NCBI RefSeq assembly: GCF_900156315.1
Contig: NZ_FTNI01000014.1
Coordinates: 1 to 64,000, forward strand
Direction of reading: 5' to 3'
Origin: Microbispora rosea
GTDB lineage: Bacteria > Actinomycetota > Actinomycetes > Streptosporangiales > Streptosporangiaceae
DNA length: 64,000 bases
The notes beneath the pieces were generated by a model, which saw only the letters and a list, made by a program, of their open reading frames with translations, ran no database searches and was not told where the DNA came from. Of this stretch, positions 41,220-50,256 are shown one piece after another; the stretch's first letter is position 1, and every line of letters begins with the position of its first letter. The position numbers and the translations under genes are program-made.

Positions 41220-41324
41220 GCAGGAGACGACGGCCCGTCCATCTCGCATATCCGTCTTACCCGGGGGTGCGGACCTCGTGTCTCGGAGGGTCGCGGTGAT
41301 TTCACCGGGTGGCGAGAGGAAAGT

Positions 41325-41981
41325 CTAGAAACCCGCCAGCAGCCGCTCGGCCGCGATCTCGATGCGGTGCTGGATCTGCTCGTACGTGCGCCGCCCGCGC
41401 AGCATCTCCAGCAACTCCTGCACCCATACTCCCGCGAGGGAGCCGGTGAGCGCGAGCTGGTCCTCCGGGGGAAGGCTCACCGTGCGGCCGTCGGTGGCGA
41501 CGCGCAGGAGCAGGCTCGCCATCCTGTCGCCGAACGGCGCCTCCACCTCCGCCATGATCAGGGAGCGGATGAGCGCGTCGGCGAGCTCCGGCTCGCGCAT
41601 CAGGCCCCGGGTGGCCCGCATCAGCACGTCGACCGCGCGGCCCGCGGGGTGGGCGGCGTGCGGCGGGCGCCGCTCGATGCTGGACTCCAGCAGGTCGATC
41701 TCCTCGCCGACCACCGCCACGACCAGGTCCATCTTGGAGGGGAAGTAGCGGTAAAGCGTTCCCAGGGCGACGCCGGCGCGCTCGGCGACCGTGCGCATCT
41801 GCATCGCCTCGACGCCTCCGCGGGAGGCGAGGGCGGCCGCCGCCTGGACGATGCGCCGGCGCCGTTGGTGCTGGCTCCGGGTGCGAGCCCCCGGGGTGGC
41901 CGGGGCCGGATGGGCGCCCGTGGCGGAAGGGCCTTCGGGAAGCGGTGGTGGAGCGTCGGCGACTGCATGCGAAGTGCGCAT
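41325..41981 (-). CDS. kstR: KstR-like TetR repressor of sterol catabolism
   Basis: The 218-residue protein has a TetR helix-turn-helix: RRIVQAAAALASRGGVEAMQMRTVAERAGVALGTLYRYFPSKMDLVVAVVG. From memory, mycobacterial KstR has a nearly identical stretch (ASKGGYEAVQMRAVADRADVAVGTLYRYFPSK). The C-terminal ligand domain is helical and ends EIAAERLLAGF. The N-terminal 35 residues are an extra Pro/Ala-rich extension. KstR represses cholesterol catabolic genes and is released by a CoA thioester of a steroid intermediate. The gene is divergent from the acyl-CoA dehydrogenase pair, with KstR-type boxes in the shared region and at four other places in the window. Confidence 0.82.
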   Translation of the reverse strand: MRTSHAVADAPPPLPEGPSATGAHPAPATPGARTRSQHQRRRRIVQAAAALASRGGVEAMQMRTVAERAGVALGTLYRYFPSKMDLVVAVVGEEIDLLESSIERRPPHAAHPAGRAVDVLMRATRGLMREPELADALIRSLIMAEVEAPFGDRMASLLLRVATDGRTVSLPPEDQLALTGSLAGVWVQELLEMLRGRRTYEQIQHRIEIAAERLLAGF

Positions 41982-41995
41982 AGGAACACGTTATC
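41982..41995. promoter_or_regulatory. Degenerate KstR-type box at the kstR start
   Basis: AGGAACACGTTATC has the AACNNGTT core but not the outer T and A. It abuts the kstR ATG (41981), where binding would allow self-repression. Confidence 0.4.
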
Positions 41996-42113
41996 TGATT
42001 CCCGTCCACTCCGGATGGTTACCCGTCAGTCACAGAAGTGCTGGCGGCTATATGACTTTCCTGTTTCGGCCGCATGTCGTCGCCGGTTCGGGAGCATCCC
42101 TCTGGACAGAGAT

Positions 42114-42127
42114 TAGAATCCGTTCTA
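42114..42127. promoter_or_regulatory. KstR-type operator, TAGAATCCGTTCTA
   Basis: One mismatch to TNNAACNNGTTNNA (AAT for AAC), but the TAGAA...TTCTA ends make a good palindrome. It lies 64 bp upstream of the first acyl-CoA dehydrogenase start and 133 bp from the kstR start. Confidence 0.6.
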
Positions 42128-42190
42128 GTTTGCGGTCCTGGGCGGGGATCTCGCCCCGCAGTCAGGTCCGTGGAACACGCGGGAGGTCCG

Positions 42191-43258
42191 GTGGACTTCG
42201 ATCTCGACGAGACCCATGCGGAGTTGCGCGCGCTGGCCGCGTCGGTGCTGGACCGGGAGGCGGACCAGGCCAGGATCGAGGCGCACGAGCGCGGCGGCAG
42301 GCCGTACGACGCGGGGGCGTGGAAGGCGCTGGCACAGGCGGGCCTGCTCGGCGCGTGCCTGCCTCCGGAGGCGGGCGGCGCCGGGCTCGGCCCGCTCGCG
42401 ATGGCGGTGATCCTGCGTGAGGCGGGGAGCCGCGTGGCGCCCGTTCCCGCGTTGCCCGGCCTGATCGCCGCGCTGACCGTCGCCGGGCACGGCACGGACG
42501 CCCAGCGCCGGGCGCTCGCGTCGTTCGCCGAGGGGGAGGAGGTGCTCGCCGTCGCCTTCCGCGAGGCCGGGGCGGGCCCGGGCGACCCGCCTTCCGCCAT
42601 CGCCAGGGACGGAAGGATCACCGGGCGGCCCGGCGTCGTCCCGTACGCCGCCGAGGCGTCGGCCATCCTCGTGCCGGCGCGGTCCGGGGACGGGGCCGCG
42701 CTGTTCCTCGTGCGGCCCGCGGACGCGCGGTTGCGGCCGGTCCCGACGGCGACCGGGGAACCCGCGGCCGCGGTCGTCCTGGAGGACGCGCCGGGCGAGA
42801 TGGTGGGGGAGCGGGACGGCGCGGCCGTCGCCGCGCTGCGGCTGAACACCCTGGCCGCGGTGACCGCGACCGCCTCCGGAGTCCTCGCGGGCGCGCTCGC
42901 GCTGACCAGGGGACACATCGCCGCGCGCAGGCAGTTCGACCGGGTGCTCGCCGAGTTCCAGGCCGTGACCATGCAGATCGCCGACGTCTACATCGCCGCA
43001 CGCGCGCTCGACGTCGCCATGTGGACGGGAGTGTGGCGGCTGGGCGAAGGGCTGCCCGCGGAGCGGGATCTGGCCGTCGCCGCCTACAACGCCACCGCGG
43101 ACGCCGTACGCGCGCTCTACACCTGCCAGCACCTGCACGGCGGCATCGGCCTCGACCTGACCTATCCGCTGCATCGGCACTTCGGCCTGGGCAAGCACCT
43201 CGCCCATCTGCTGGGCGGCGAGCAGGCCCAGCTCGACCTGATCGGAGCCCTGGTCTGA
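42191..43258 (+). CDS. Acyl-CoA dehydrogenase subunit (FadE27/FadE29-like half of a heteromer)
   Basis: GTG 42191 behind GGGAGGTCC gives 355 residues. The helical N-terminal domain (FDLDETHAELRALAASVLDREA), a shortened middle domain and the C-terminal helical bundle (GGIGLDLTYPLHRHFGLGKHLAHLLGG) are present. It is shorter than a stand-alone dehydrogenase and is coupled by TGATG to a second dehydrogenase. This is the arrangement of the alpha2-beta2 ChsE1-ChsE2-type enzymes that dehydrogenate steroid side-chain CoA esters in actinobacteria. FAD is shared between the subunits. The KstR-type box upstream supports steroid use. Confidence 0.83.
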   Translation: MDFDLDETHAELRALAASVLDREADQARIEAHERGGRPYDAGAWKALAQAGLLGACLPPEAGGAGLGPLAMAVILREAGSRVAPVPALPGLIAALTVAGHGTDAQRRALASFAEGEEVLAVAFREAGAGPGDPPSAIARDGRITGRPGVVPYAAEASAILVPARSGDGAALFLVRPADARLRPVPTATGEPAAAVVLEDAPGEMVGERDGAAVAALRLNTLAAVTATASGVLAGALALTRGHIAARRQFDRVLAEFQAVTMQIADVYIAARALDVAMWTGVWRLGEGLPAERDLAVAAYNATADAVRALYTCQHLHGGIGLDLTYPLHRHFGLGKHLAHLLGGEQAQLDLIGALV

Positions 43259-44430
43259 TGTTCATCGAGTTGACGGCGGAGCAGCGGCGGCTCCGCGACG
43301 ACCTGCGGGAGTACTTCGCGTCCTGCCTGACCGCCGAGCAGCGCGCCGAGATCGCCCGCGACCCGTTCGGCGAGGCGTACATGACGCACTGCCGCAGGCT
43401 GGGCCGCGACGGCAAGCTCGGCCTCGGATGGCCGAAGGAGTACGGCGGGGACGGATACGGCCCAGTGGAGCAGCAGATCTTCGCCAACGAGGTCGCCCGG
43501 GCGGAGGTGCCCTACCCCCTGATCACGCTGCAGACGGTCGGCCCGACGCTGATGCGGTACGGCACGGACGCGCAGAAGGAGTTCTTCCTGCCCCGCATCC
43601 TCGCCGGGGAGTGTCACTTCGCGATCGGCTACAGCGAGCCGGAGGCGGGCACCGACCTGGCCTCGCTGCGGACGACGGCGGTGCGCGACGGCGACCACTA
43701 CGTGGTCAACGGCCAGAAGGTGTTCACCTCGGGCGCGCACCACGCCGACTACATCTGGCTGGCGGCGCGCACCGATCCGGCGGCCCGGAAGCACCGCGGG
43801 ATCACCATGATGATCGTCGACTGCGGGGACCCCGGGTTCTCCTGGACACCGATCTTCACGATGGACGGCCGCCACCACACCAACGCGACGTACTACTCGG
43901 ACGTGCGCGTCCCGCTCGACATGGTCGTCGGCGAGGTGGACAAGGGCTGGGACCTGATCGTCAACCAGCTCAACTACGAGCGCGTCACGCTTGGCCCCGC
44001 CGGCAACATCGGGCACACCCTCGACCGATTCGCGCGCTGGGCGAAGACCGGCAGGGGACGCGACGGCGCGCCGCTGTGGGAGCACCCCGACGTACGGCGG
44101 GCCGTCGCCGAGGTGTACGCGTACTTCCGCACGAACGAGCTGCTGAACTGGCAGGTCGCGGCGTCGATGGATCTCGGCTGGCTGGGCGCGCCCGACGCGT
44201 CGGCCACCAAGATCTACGCCTCGGAGCGGGCGCAGGACATCGGCCGGATCGTCGGCGACACGCTGGCCCGCTTCGGCGACCCGTACGACGAGGAGACGCG
44301 TGACCTGATCGAGCGGGTCGACCGGGGCGTCAAGGGCGCGCTCGTGCTCACCTTCGGAGGCGGCGTCAACGAGGTCCAGCGGGAGCTGATCGCCATGCTC
44401 GGGCTCGGGCTGCCCAAACCGCCACGATGA
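43258..44430 (+). CDS. Acyl-CoA dehydrogenase subunit (FadE26/FadE28-like partner)
   Basis: The 390-residue protein starts MFIELTAEQRRLRDDLREYF at ATG 43258, overlapping the preceding stop. The middle domain shows the FAD/substrate loop CHFAIGYSEPEAGTDLASLRTTAVRDGDHYVVNGQKVFTSGAHHADYIWLAART. The C-terminal bundle includes ERVTLGPAGNIGHTLDRF and FGGGVNEVQRELIAMLGLGLPKPPR, whose GG-x4-Q/R element binds FAD in the partner. It forms the second half of the heterotetrameric dehydrogenase with the 355-residue protein and acts in beta-oxidation of the sterol side chain. The operon is probably only these two genes. Confidence 0.87.
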   Translation: MFIELTAEQRRLRDDLREYFASCLTAEQRAEIARDPFGEAYMTHCRRLGRDGKLGLGWPKEYGGDGYGPVEQQIFANEVARAEVPYPLITLQTVGPTLMRYGTDAQKEFFLPRILAGECHFAIGYSEPEAGTDLASLRTTAVRDGDHYVVNGQKVFTSGAHHADYIWLAARTDPAARKHRGITMMIVDCGDPGFSWTPIFTMDGRHHTNATYYSDVRVPLDMVVGEVDKGWDLIVNQLNYERVTLGPAGNIGHTLDRFARWAKTGRGRDGAPLWEHPDVRRAVAEVYAYFRTNELLNWQVAASMDLGWLGAPDASATKIYASERAQDIGRIVGDTLARFGDPYDEETRDLIERVDRGVKGALVLTFGGGVNEVQRELIAMLGLGLPKPPR

Positions 44431-44461
44431 GCACGCGCCCGGCGGTGCGGGCGTCGCGGGC

Positions 44462-46495
44462 TCAGGGCGTGAAGACCGTCGGCACGTTGAAGAAGACGAT
44501 CAGCGCGATGATCAGGCAGATCAGGATGCCGACGGCCTCCCACAGCCAGTCGTAGTGCCGGTCGCCCTTGACCCGCCGGCCCTTGCGCGTGCCGTTGCTC
44601 GCGCCCCTGCCGGCACCGCTGCTCGCGCCCCTGCTCGCCCCGCTGCCGGCGCCGGACGGCTTGCCGGCGTGCTTGCGGGCAGGGCGGCGGGAGGCGGCGG
44701 CCGGAGGCGCGGAGATCGCCGCGACGGCCGGGTGGACCAGGGCGTCGGTCTCCGTCCCGGACGCCGTGACGGCACGCGCGCCGGAGGTTCCCCCCGGCGG
44801 CTCCTCGGCCGGGAGGAGGGAGGACCCGGCCGGTCGCCCGGCCTCCCGCGGCGCGGGAGTGAACGCGTCCACGGGGGGAGCGGCCGGGAAGAGCGCCTCG
44901 GAGGGCGGCGTCAGCGGGGGTTCGCCGGACGGCTCCTCGATCCGCGGGAAGCCGGACGGTTCCCCGGTCTGCGGGAAGGCGCCGGTGGGCTCGGCCTGCC
45001 GCGAGGCGTCCGCGGGCTCGGCCGTACGGAACGCGTCGAAGGGCACGGCGAAGCGGAGCGTGTCGAACAACGCGTCCAGCGGCTCCGCGGGTCGGGACGT
45101 GCCGGAAGTCCCGAAGGCGTCGAAGGGCTCCGCGGGGTGCGGGGTGGCTTCGAACGCGTCACGAGGTTCCGCGGGGCGCGGAGCGCCGGACGTGCCCGCG
45201 AAGGCGTCGAAGGATTCCGCGGGGTGCGGCGTGGCGCCGAAGGCGTCGAAGGGCTCCGCGGGGCGGAGTGTGCCGGAAGTCCCGAAGGCGTCGAGGGGTT
45301 CCGGGGTGCGCGGTGGGGCGCCGAAGGCGTCGAGGGGTTCCGCGAGGCGCGGTGTGCCGGAAGTGCCGAAGGCGTCGAAGGGACGCGCGGCGGTGCCGAA
45401 GGCGTCGAACGGGTCCGTACGGGGAGAGGCGGCGGCGCCGAAGGCGTCGAACGACTCGGGGGCGGCCGCGACGTCCGGGGCAGGTGGCGGCGTTGTCGAC
45501 GTTGTCGACGTTGTGGACGTGGCGGGCGCCGGTTCCTGCGGGGGTGCCTGCGGCTCCACGGGCGCGGCCAGGGCCTCCGGCCGCTCCGGGGTCTCCGGCC
45601 GCTCCGCGGGCGCGGGCCGAGCGGTGCGCTTCCTGCGCAGACGGCCCTCGCCGAGCGAGTTGAGCAGCGCACCGCGCAGCCGGGGCATCGGCTCGGTCGT
45701 CGCCTCGTGCTTCGCCCTGCGCCGGGAGCCCTGCGGCTGCGCGATCGCGTCGGCCTTGACCACGCACGTGTTGGTGACCTGGTCGGGGTCGCTCAGCGGC
45801 AGCGGCCACGTCGGAGTGGTCGGCCACAGCCTCTTGGTGATCAGCCCGGAGGACTGCTCCCCTCCCGCGGTGGCGCTCCCCGGCTCGTCGTACGGCAGCG
45901 CCGCCAGCACCCGGTCGCGTACGGTCGCGGCCGGCCGGCGCCAGGGCAGCCGGGCCAGCACGTCGCCGAGGGGGGAGACGCAGATGGCGTCGTAGACCTC
46001 CGCGACGGAGGCGGGCACGAACGGCGCCGATCTCGCGGCGGTCACCGCCGTCTCCAGCGTCTGGGCGAAGCGGCGCGTCGCTCCGGCGATCAGCTCCTCG
46101 GCGGTGTCGGCCGCCACGTCGAGGACCAGCGACAGTTCCGGCGCCGGCAGGCCGCACACCTCCGACAGGAGCAGGACCTCACGCTGGTGTGGCCGGATGT
46201 CCCGGAACACCCGCTCGATCAAGGAGGTGGCGGGGTCGGCGACGGAGTCGACCGCGGGCAGCGCGTAGCTGACGTCCCGGCGGTAGATCTCCCGGCGCGC
46301 CAGCGCGTAGAGCGCGCCGCGCGAGGGCGGCTCGGCGGCCGGAGCGGTGGTGAAGACGGCCACCACGGCGTCGGCGGCGGACGCGGTCTCACCGAGCTGG
46401 TCGTGGCAGTACGCGAACAACCCCGCCGCGTGACGCTCGTAGAGCTCGGCGATCAGCTCGCTCCTGGAGCGCAGACCGGTGAGCGGTGCAGTCAC
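44462..46495 (-). CDS. Sigma-70-like N-terminal domain protein with DAFG repeats and a C-terminal membrane anchor
   Basis: The 677-residue protein begins with a sigma-factor-like region 2 (ELYERHAAGLFAYCHDQLGETASAADAVVAVFTTA) and region 4 (FRDIRPHQREVLLLSEVCGLPAPELSLVLDVAADTAEELI). A long Pro/Ala/Glu-rich disordered stretch follows, with about eleven units close to PFDAFGTSGTPRPAE (roughly residues 340-500). There is then a Gly/Ser/Arg-rich section and one final membrane helix (LWEAVGILICLIIALIVFFNVP). Sigma-like proteins with a C-terminal membrane helix occur in actinomycetes and may be held at the membrane. DNA binding is not proven. The gene stands alone. Confidence 0.65.
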   Translation of the reverse strand: MTAPLTGLRSRSELIAELYERHAAGLFAYCHDQLGETASAADAVVAVFTTAPAAEPPSRGALYALARREIYRRDVSYALPAVDSVADPATSLIERVFRDIRPHQREVLLLSEVCGLPAPELSLVLDVAADTAEELIAGATRRFAQTLETAVTAARSAPFVPASVAEVYDAICVSPLGDVLARLPWRRPAATVRDRVLAALPYDEPGSATAGGEQSSGLITKRLWPTTPTWPLPLSDPDQVTNTCVVKADAIAQPQGSRRRAKHEATTEPMPRLRGALLNSLGEGRLRRKRTARPAPAERPETPERPEALAAPVEPQAPPQEPAPATSTTSTTSTTPPPAPDVAAAPESFDAFGAAASPRTDPFDAFGTAARPFDAFGTSGTPRLAEPLDAFGAPPRTPEPLDAFGTSGTLRPAEPFDAFGATPHPAESFDAFAGTSGAPRPAEPRDAFEATPHPAEPFDAFGTSGTSRPAEPLDALFDTLRFAVPFDAFRTAEPADASRQAEPTGAFPQTGEPSGFPRIEEPSGEPPLTPPSEALFPAAPPVDAFTPAPREAGRPAGSSLLPAEEPPGGTSGARAVTASGTETDALVHPAVAAISAPPAAASRRPARKHAGKPSGAGSGASRGASSGAGRGASNGTRKGRRVKGDRHYDWLWEAVGILICLIIALIVFFNVPTVFTP

Positions 46496-46777
46496 GACCG
46501 GCTCCTCTGAGGTTCTTGGCTGGTCCGTTCTGAGGGACGCGGCGGAGGGACGGGAGAGGCGTGAGAGTAATCATGCCAACACATCACCGCGTCACGCATC
46601 ATGAGATGCCCTATTGATAGATATCTAGGCCCGGATTTCGGGTGTTCCCGCCGTAGGCTGGCCGCTGGGTGTTGTGTCCGGAACGGGTCGCGTTGGATAT
46701 CCAGGGGGTTCGGAGGGAAGAGTGAGGGGCCTCCCGCTGTTGGCTTGATCGCACACTCTTTCGAAGGGCGAGATGGC

Positions 46778-47848
46778 GTGATCACGTTCGAAGACGTCAC
46801 CAAGCGCTACCGGGACGGGACGGTGGCCGTGGCCGACCTCAGTCTGGAGGTGCCCACCGGTGCGATCACCGTGTTCGTGGGCCCCTCGGGCTGTGGCAAG
46901 ACCACGTCGCTGCGGATGATCAATCGCATGATCGACGCCACCTCCGGCCGCATCACCCTGGACGGCCAGGACGTGCGCGAGATCGACCCGCCCACGCTCC
47001 GGCGCGGCATCGGGTACGTGATCCAGCAGGCGGGCCTGTTCCCGCACCGCAAGATCGTGGACAACGTCGCGACGGTGCCGTACCTGCTGGGCTGGAGCAA
47101 GAGGAAGGCGCGCGCCCGCGCGATGGACCTGCTCGAACTGGTCGGGCTCGACCCCGGCCTGGCGGGCCGCTATCCCTTCCAGCTCTCGGGCGGGCAGCAG
47201 CAGCGCGTCGGCGTGGCCCGGGCGCTCGCGGCCGACCCTCCGGTGCTGCTCATGGACGAGCCGTTCAGCGCCGTCGACCCGATCGTGCGGGCCAGTCTCC
47301 AGGACGAGCTGCTGCGGCTGCAGTCGGAGCTGCGCAAGACGATCGTGTTCGTCACCCACGACATCGACGAGGCGGTCAAGCTCGGCGACACGGTGGCCGT
47401 CATGCGCGTCGGCGGGCGGCTGGCCCAGATGGCCGGCCCGGCCACGCTGCTCACCGAGCCCGCCGACGACTTCGTTCGCGAGTTCCTCGGCCGCGACCGC
47501 GGCATCCGGCGGCTGTCGTTCATCTCGGCCAAGGAGGTGCGCCTGCGCCCGGCGCCGTCCGATCTGGCGACCGACGAGGACGGCAGGCCGCTCGGCTGGC
47601 GCACCGCGAACGGGCTCGCGGCGTACGGCACCTTCACCCCCGAGACCGACTCGCTGCGCGCGGCGCTCGACGCGGCGCTGCTGTCGGCCAACGGCACCGC
47701 GGTCGCCGTGGACGAGGAGGGCCGCGTGCGCGGCGTGGCCGGCCGGGACGCGATCGACGAACTGCTCGCCGAGTACGCGCCGCCCGCGTCGGGCGGCTCA
47801 GGCGAGGGCTCCTCCGGCGACGGCTCCTCCGAGGAGGCGCCCGCGTGA
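46778..47848 (+). CDS. Glycine betaine/choline ABC importer ATPase (ProV/OpuCA-like)
   Basis: I choose GTG 46778 (MITFEDVTKRYRDGTVAVADL), giving 356 residues. Walker A is VGPSGCGKTTSLRM, the signature is LSGGQQQRVGVARAL, Walker B is VLLMDEPFSAVDP and the H-loop is VFVTHDIDEA. After the ATPase comes a CBS-like regulatory tail (about residues 250-340), as in OpuA/OpuC ATPases that sense ionic strength, then a Gly/Ser/Glu-rich end. The gene starts a four-gene operon of ATPase, two permeases and a lipoprotein for osmoprotectant uptake, with GTGA overlaps. Confidence 0.88.
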   Translation: MITFEDVTKRYRDGTVAVADLSLEVPTGAITVFVGPSGCGKTTSLRMINRMIDATSGRITLDGQDVREIDPPTLRRGIGYVIQQAGLFPHRKIVDNVATVPYLLGWSKRKARARAMDLLELVGLDPGLAGRYPFQLSGGQQQRVGVARALAADPPVLLMDEPFSAVDPIVRASLQDELLRLQSELRKTIVFVTHDIDEAVKLGDTVAVMRVGGRLAQMAGPATLLTEPADDFVREFLGRDRGIRRLSFISAKEVRLRPAPSDLATDEDGRPLGWRTANGLAAYGTFTPETDSLRAALDAALLSANGTAVAVDEEGRVRGVAGRDAIDELLAEYAPPASGGSGEGSSGDGSSEEAPA

Positions 47849-48519
47849 CCGACGAGCCCCTGGTCCGCTGGGACTGGATCGCGCGCAACTGGGCCAACGG
47901 AGGCCCCACCGCGATCAGCGCCCTGCTGGAGAACCATGTCGTGATGGCCTTCCTGCCCGTGCTGTTCGGGCTGGTCGTGGCCCTGCCGCTCGGCCTCGCC
48001 TGTGTGCGCTGGCGCTGGCTCTACCAGCCGACCGCCGCGCTGATGAACGTCACCTACTCGCTGCCGTCCCTGGTGCTGTTCTCGATCTTCCTGTCGATCA
48101 CCGGGCTCACCCGGTCGACCGTGGTCATCCCGCTGACGTTCTTCGCGCTCGCGGTGCTGATCCCCGCCGTGGTGGACGGCCTGGCCTCGGTGCCCGATGC
48201 CGTACGGCAGTCGGCGGTGGCGATGGGGTTCCGGCCCGCGCGCCGGCTGCTCCGGGTCGAGCTGCCGGTCGCGGTGCCGGTGGTCCTGGCCGGGCTGCGG
48301 GTCGCGACCGTCTCCAGCATCAGCCTGGTCAGCGTGGGCGCGCTCATCGGCCAGGGCGGGCTGGGCAACCTGTTCATCGACGGCTGGCAGCGGCAGTTCT
48401 ACACGCCGATCACGGTCGGGATCGTGCTCATCGTCCTGCTCGCCGTGCTCGCCGACGGGCTGCTCGTGCTCGCCCAGCGGCTGCTGACCCCCTGGTCCCG
48501 GGCGAGGAGGACGGCGTGA
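47845..48519 (+). CDS. Osmoprotectant ABC importer permease (OpuCB-like)
   Basis: The 224-residue protein starts at GTG 47845, overlapping the ATPase stop. It has about six membrane helices and the binding-protein-dependent transport motif DAVRQSAVAMGFRPARRLLRVELPVAVPVVLAGLRVATVSSISLVSVGALIGQGGLG, in which the EAA-like loop contacts the ATPase. It forms a heterodimeric channel with the next gene product in the cytoplasmic membrane. The family transports betaine, choline, carnitine or similar compatible solutes. Confidence 0.9.
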   Translation: MTDEPLVRWDWIARNWANGGPTAISALLENHVVMAFLPVLFGLVVALPLGLACVRWRWLYQPTAALMNVTYSLPSLVLFSIFLSITGLTRSTVVIPLTFFALAVLIPAVVDGLASVPDAVRQSAVAMGFRPARRLLRVELPVAVPVVLAGLRVATVSSISLVSVGALIGQGGLGNLFIDGWQRQFYTPITVGIVLIVLLAVLADGLLVLAQRLLTPWSRARRTA

Positions 48520-49178
48520 ACTGGCTGGCCGGCTTCTTCGGCGACCCGGCGCACTGGTCGGGCCCGGACGGCATCCCGGTCCGGCTGCTCGAGCACCTGG
48601 AGTTCTCGGCCGGGGCCTTCCTCGTCGCGGCGCTGATCGCCGTGCCGCTCGGACTGCTCATCGGCCACACGGGCCGCGGCGCGCTGCTCGTCGTGGTCGC
48701 GGCGAACGCCGCCCGGGCGCTGCCGACGCTCGGCCTGCTCGTGCTCGTGGTGCTGCTGGCGGGCGTGGGGACCGTCCTGCCGGTATTGATCCCGCTGATC
48801 GTGCTGGCGGTGCCGCCCATCCTGGTGAACACGTACGAGGGCGTGCGGGGGGTGGACGCCGACCTGCGCGACGCGGCGTACGGCATGGGCCTGCGCGGGC
48901 GTCAGGTGCTGTTCCAGACGCTGACCCCGGTCGCGCTGCCGCTGATCCTGCTGGGCCTGCGCCTCGCCGCCATCCAGGTCGTCTCCACCGCCACCGTCGC
49001 GGCGTTCGTCGGGCTGGGCGGGCTCGGCCGGTTCATCATCGACGGCCTGGCGACCAAGACCTACGCGGACGTGGTCGGGGGAGCGGTCCTGGTGGCCGCG
49101 CTCGCCCTGGCCGTTCAGCTCGGCTTCGTCCTGCTCGACCGGGTGGCCGTCTCGCCCGGTGTCCGCCAGGTCCGCTAA
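48516..49178 (+). CDS. Osmoprotectant ABC importer permease (OpuCD-like)
   Basis: The 220-residue protein starts at GTG 48516, overlapping the first permease. It has the EAA-like loop ADLRDAAYGMGLRGRQVLFQTLTPVALPLILLGLRLAAIQVVSTATVAAFVGLGGLG. About five to six membrane helices are seen, including FLVAALIAVPLGLLIGHTG and LVVLLAGVGTVLPVLIPLIVLAVPPILV. It partners the preceding permease. Confidence 0.9.
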   Translation: MNWLAGFFGDPAHWSGPDGIPVRLLEHLEFSAGAFLVAALIAVPLGLLIGHTGRGALLVVVAANAARALPTLGLLVLVVLLAGVGTVLPVLIPLIVLAVPPILVNTYEGVRGVDADLRDAAYGMGLRGRQVLFQTLTPVALPLILLGLRLAAIQVVSTATVAAFVGLGGLGRFIIDGLATKTYADVVGGAVLVAALALAVQLGFVLLDRVAVSPGVRQVR

Positions 49179-49217
49179 TCTCGATTTTATCCCCCTATAA
49201 TGAAGGGATTTTCTGTT

Positions 49218-50138
49218 ATGAGGCGTATCTTCGGCGTCGCGGCGGTCGCCCTGACCGCGGCGCTCACGTTATCGGCCTGCGGGGGCTCCGACCCCCTCTC
49301 CACGACCGCGTCCGCCGCCCCGTCGGCGTCGGGCTCGGGGGACGCCGCCGCCACGAAGGTCGTCGTCGGCTCCTTCAACTTCCCCGAGAGCGTCCTGCTC
49401 GCCTCGATGTACGCCCAGGCCCTCCAGGCCAAGGGGGTCACGGTCGAGGAGAAGCCCAACATCGGCAGCCGCGAGGTCGTCTACGACCAGGTCAAGAGCG
49501 GCGGCCTGACCGTGCTGCCCGAGTACGCCGGGTCGCTGCTGGCGTTCGTCGACAAGTCGAGCACGGCCAGGACCAAGGACGAGATCCTCGCGGGCCTGAA
49601 GGCCAAGCTGCCCCCGGAGCTGGAGATCCTGGAACCGGCGGCGGCCGAGGACAACAACTCGCTCACGGTCACCAAGGCCACGGCCGACAAATACCAGCTC
49701 AGCACCATCGAGGACCTCGTCAAGGTGGCGAAGGACTTCGTGGTCGGCGGCCCGCCGGAGTTCAAGCAGCGTCAGGAGGAGAACTTCAAGAACGTCTACG
49801 GCCTGGAGTTCAAGCAGTGGAAGCCCACCGGCGACACCACCGCTGACGCGATCAAGAGCGGCACGGTCCAGGTGGGCAACGTGTTCACCACCGACCCCAA
49901 GATCGTGCTGAACGACCTCGTGCCGCTGCAGGACAGCAAGAACGCCTTCGGCTCGGAGAACGTGACGCCCCTCGTCTACAAGGCCGGGGTGAACGACACC
50001 GTGACCTCCACGCTGAACGCGGTCTCCGCCAAGCTCGACACCCAGACGCTGGTCACCCTGATGAAGCGGATCGCCGTCGACAAGGACGACCCGCCCGTGG
50101 TGGCCAAGGACTGGCTCACGCAGAGCGGCCTGCTCTGA
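49218..50138 (+). CDS. Osmoprotectant-binding lipoprotein (OpuCC/ProX-like)
   Basis: I choose ATG 49218 because GAAGGGA lies nine bases upstream; ATG 49200 would add six residues. The 306-residue protein has a lipoprotein signal ending LTLSACGGSD, with Cys as the lipid site. The mature part (VVVGSFNFPESVLLASMYAQALQAKGVTVEEKPNIGSREVVYDQVKSGGLTVLPEYAGSLLAF) is the type-II binding fold of choline/betaine-binding proteins. It delivers substrate to the two permeases and ends at a strong terminator. Confidence 0.9.
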   Translation: MRRIFGVAAVALTAALTLSACGGSDPLSTTASAAPSASGSGDAAATKVVVGSFNFPESVLLASMYAQALQAKGVTVEEKPNIGSREVVYDQVKSGGLTVLPEYAGSLLAFVDKSSTARTKDEILAGLKAKLPPELEILEPAAAEDNNSLTVTKATADKYQLSTIEDLVKVAKDFVVGGPPEFKQRQEENFKNVYGLEFKQWKPTGDTTADAIKSGTVQVGNVFTTDPKIVLNDLVPLQDSKNAFGSENVTPLVYKAGVNDTVTSTLNAVSAKLDTQTLVTLMKRIAVDKDDPPVVAKDWLTQSGLL

Positions 50139-50164
50139 CGGCGAGGACATAGACGCGAGGGCAT

Positions 50165-50221
50165 AGACGAACGCCTCCCGGCGGAGCACGGCTCGTGCTC
50201 CGGACCGGGAGGCGTTCGTCT
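50165..50221 (+). terminator. Long hairpin terminator of the osmoprotectant operon
   Basis: A perfect 17-bp outer stem (50165-50181 with 50205-50221) encloses a second inverted repeat, GGAGCACG/CGTGCTCC. It starts 26 bp after the stop codon of the binding protein gene. Confidence 0.9.
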
Positions 50222-50256
50222 GTGTTCACCGGACGGCGATCGGCCCGGCGCGGTGT

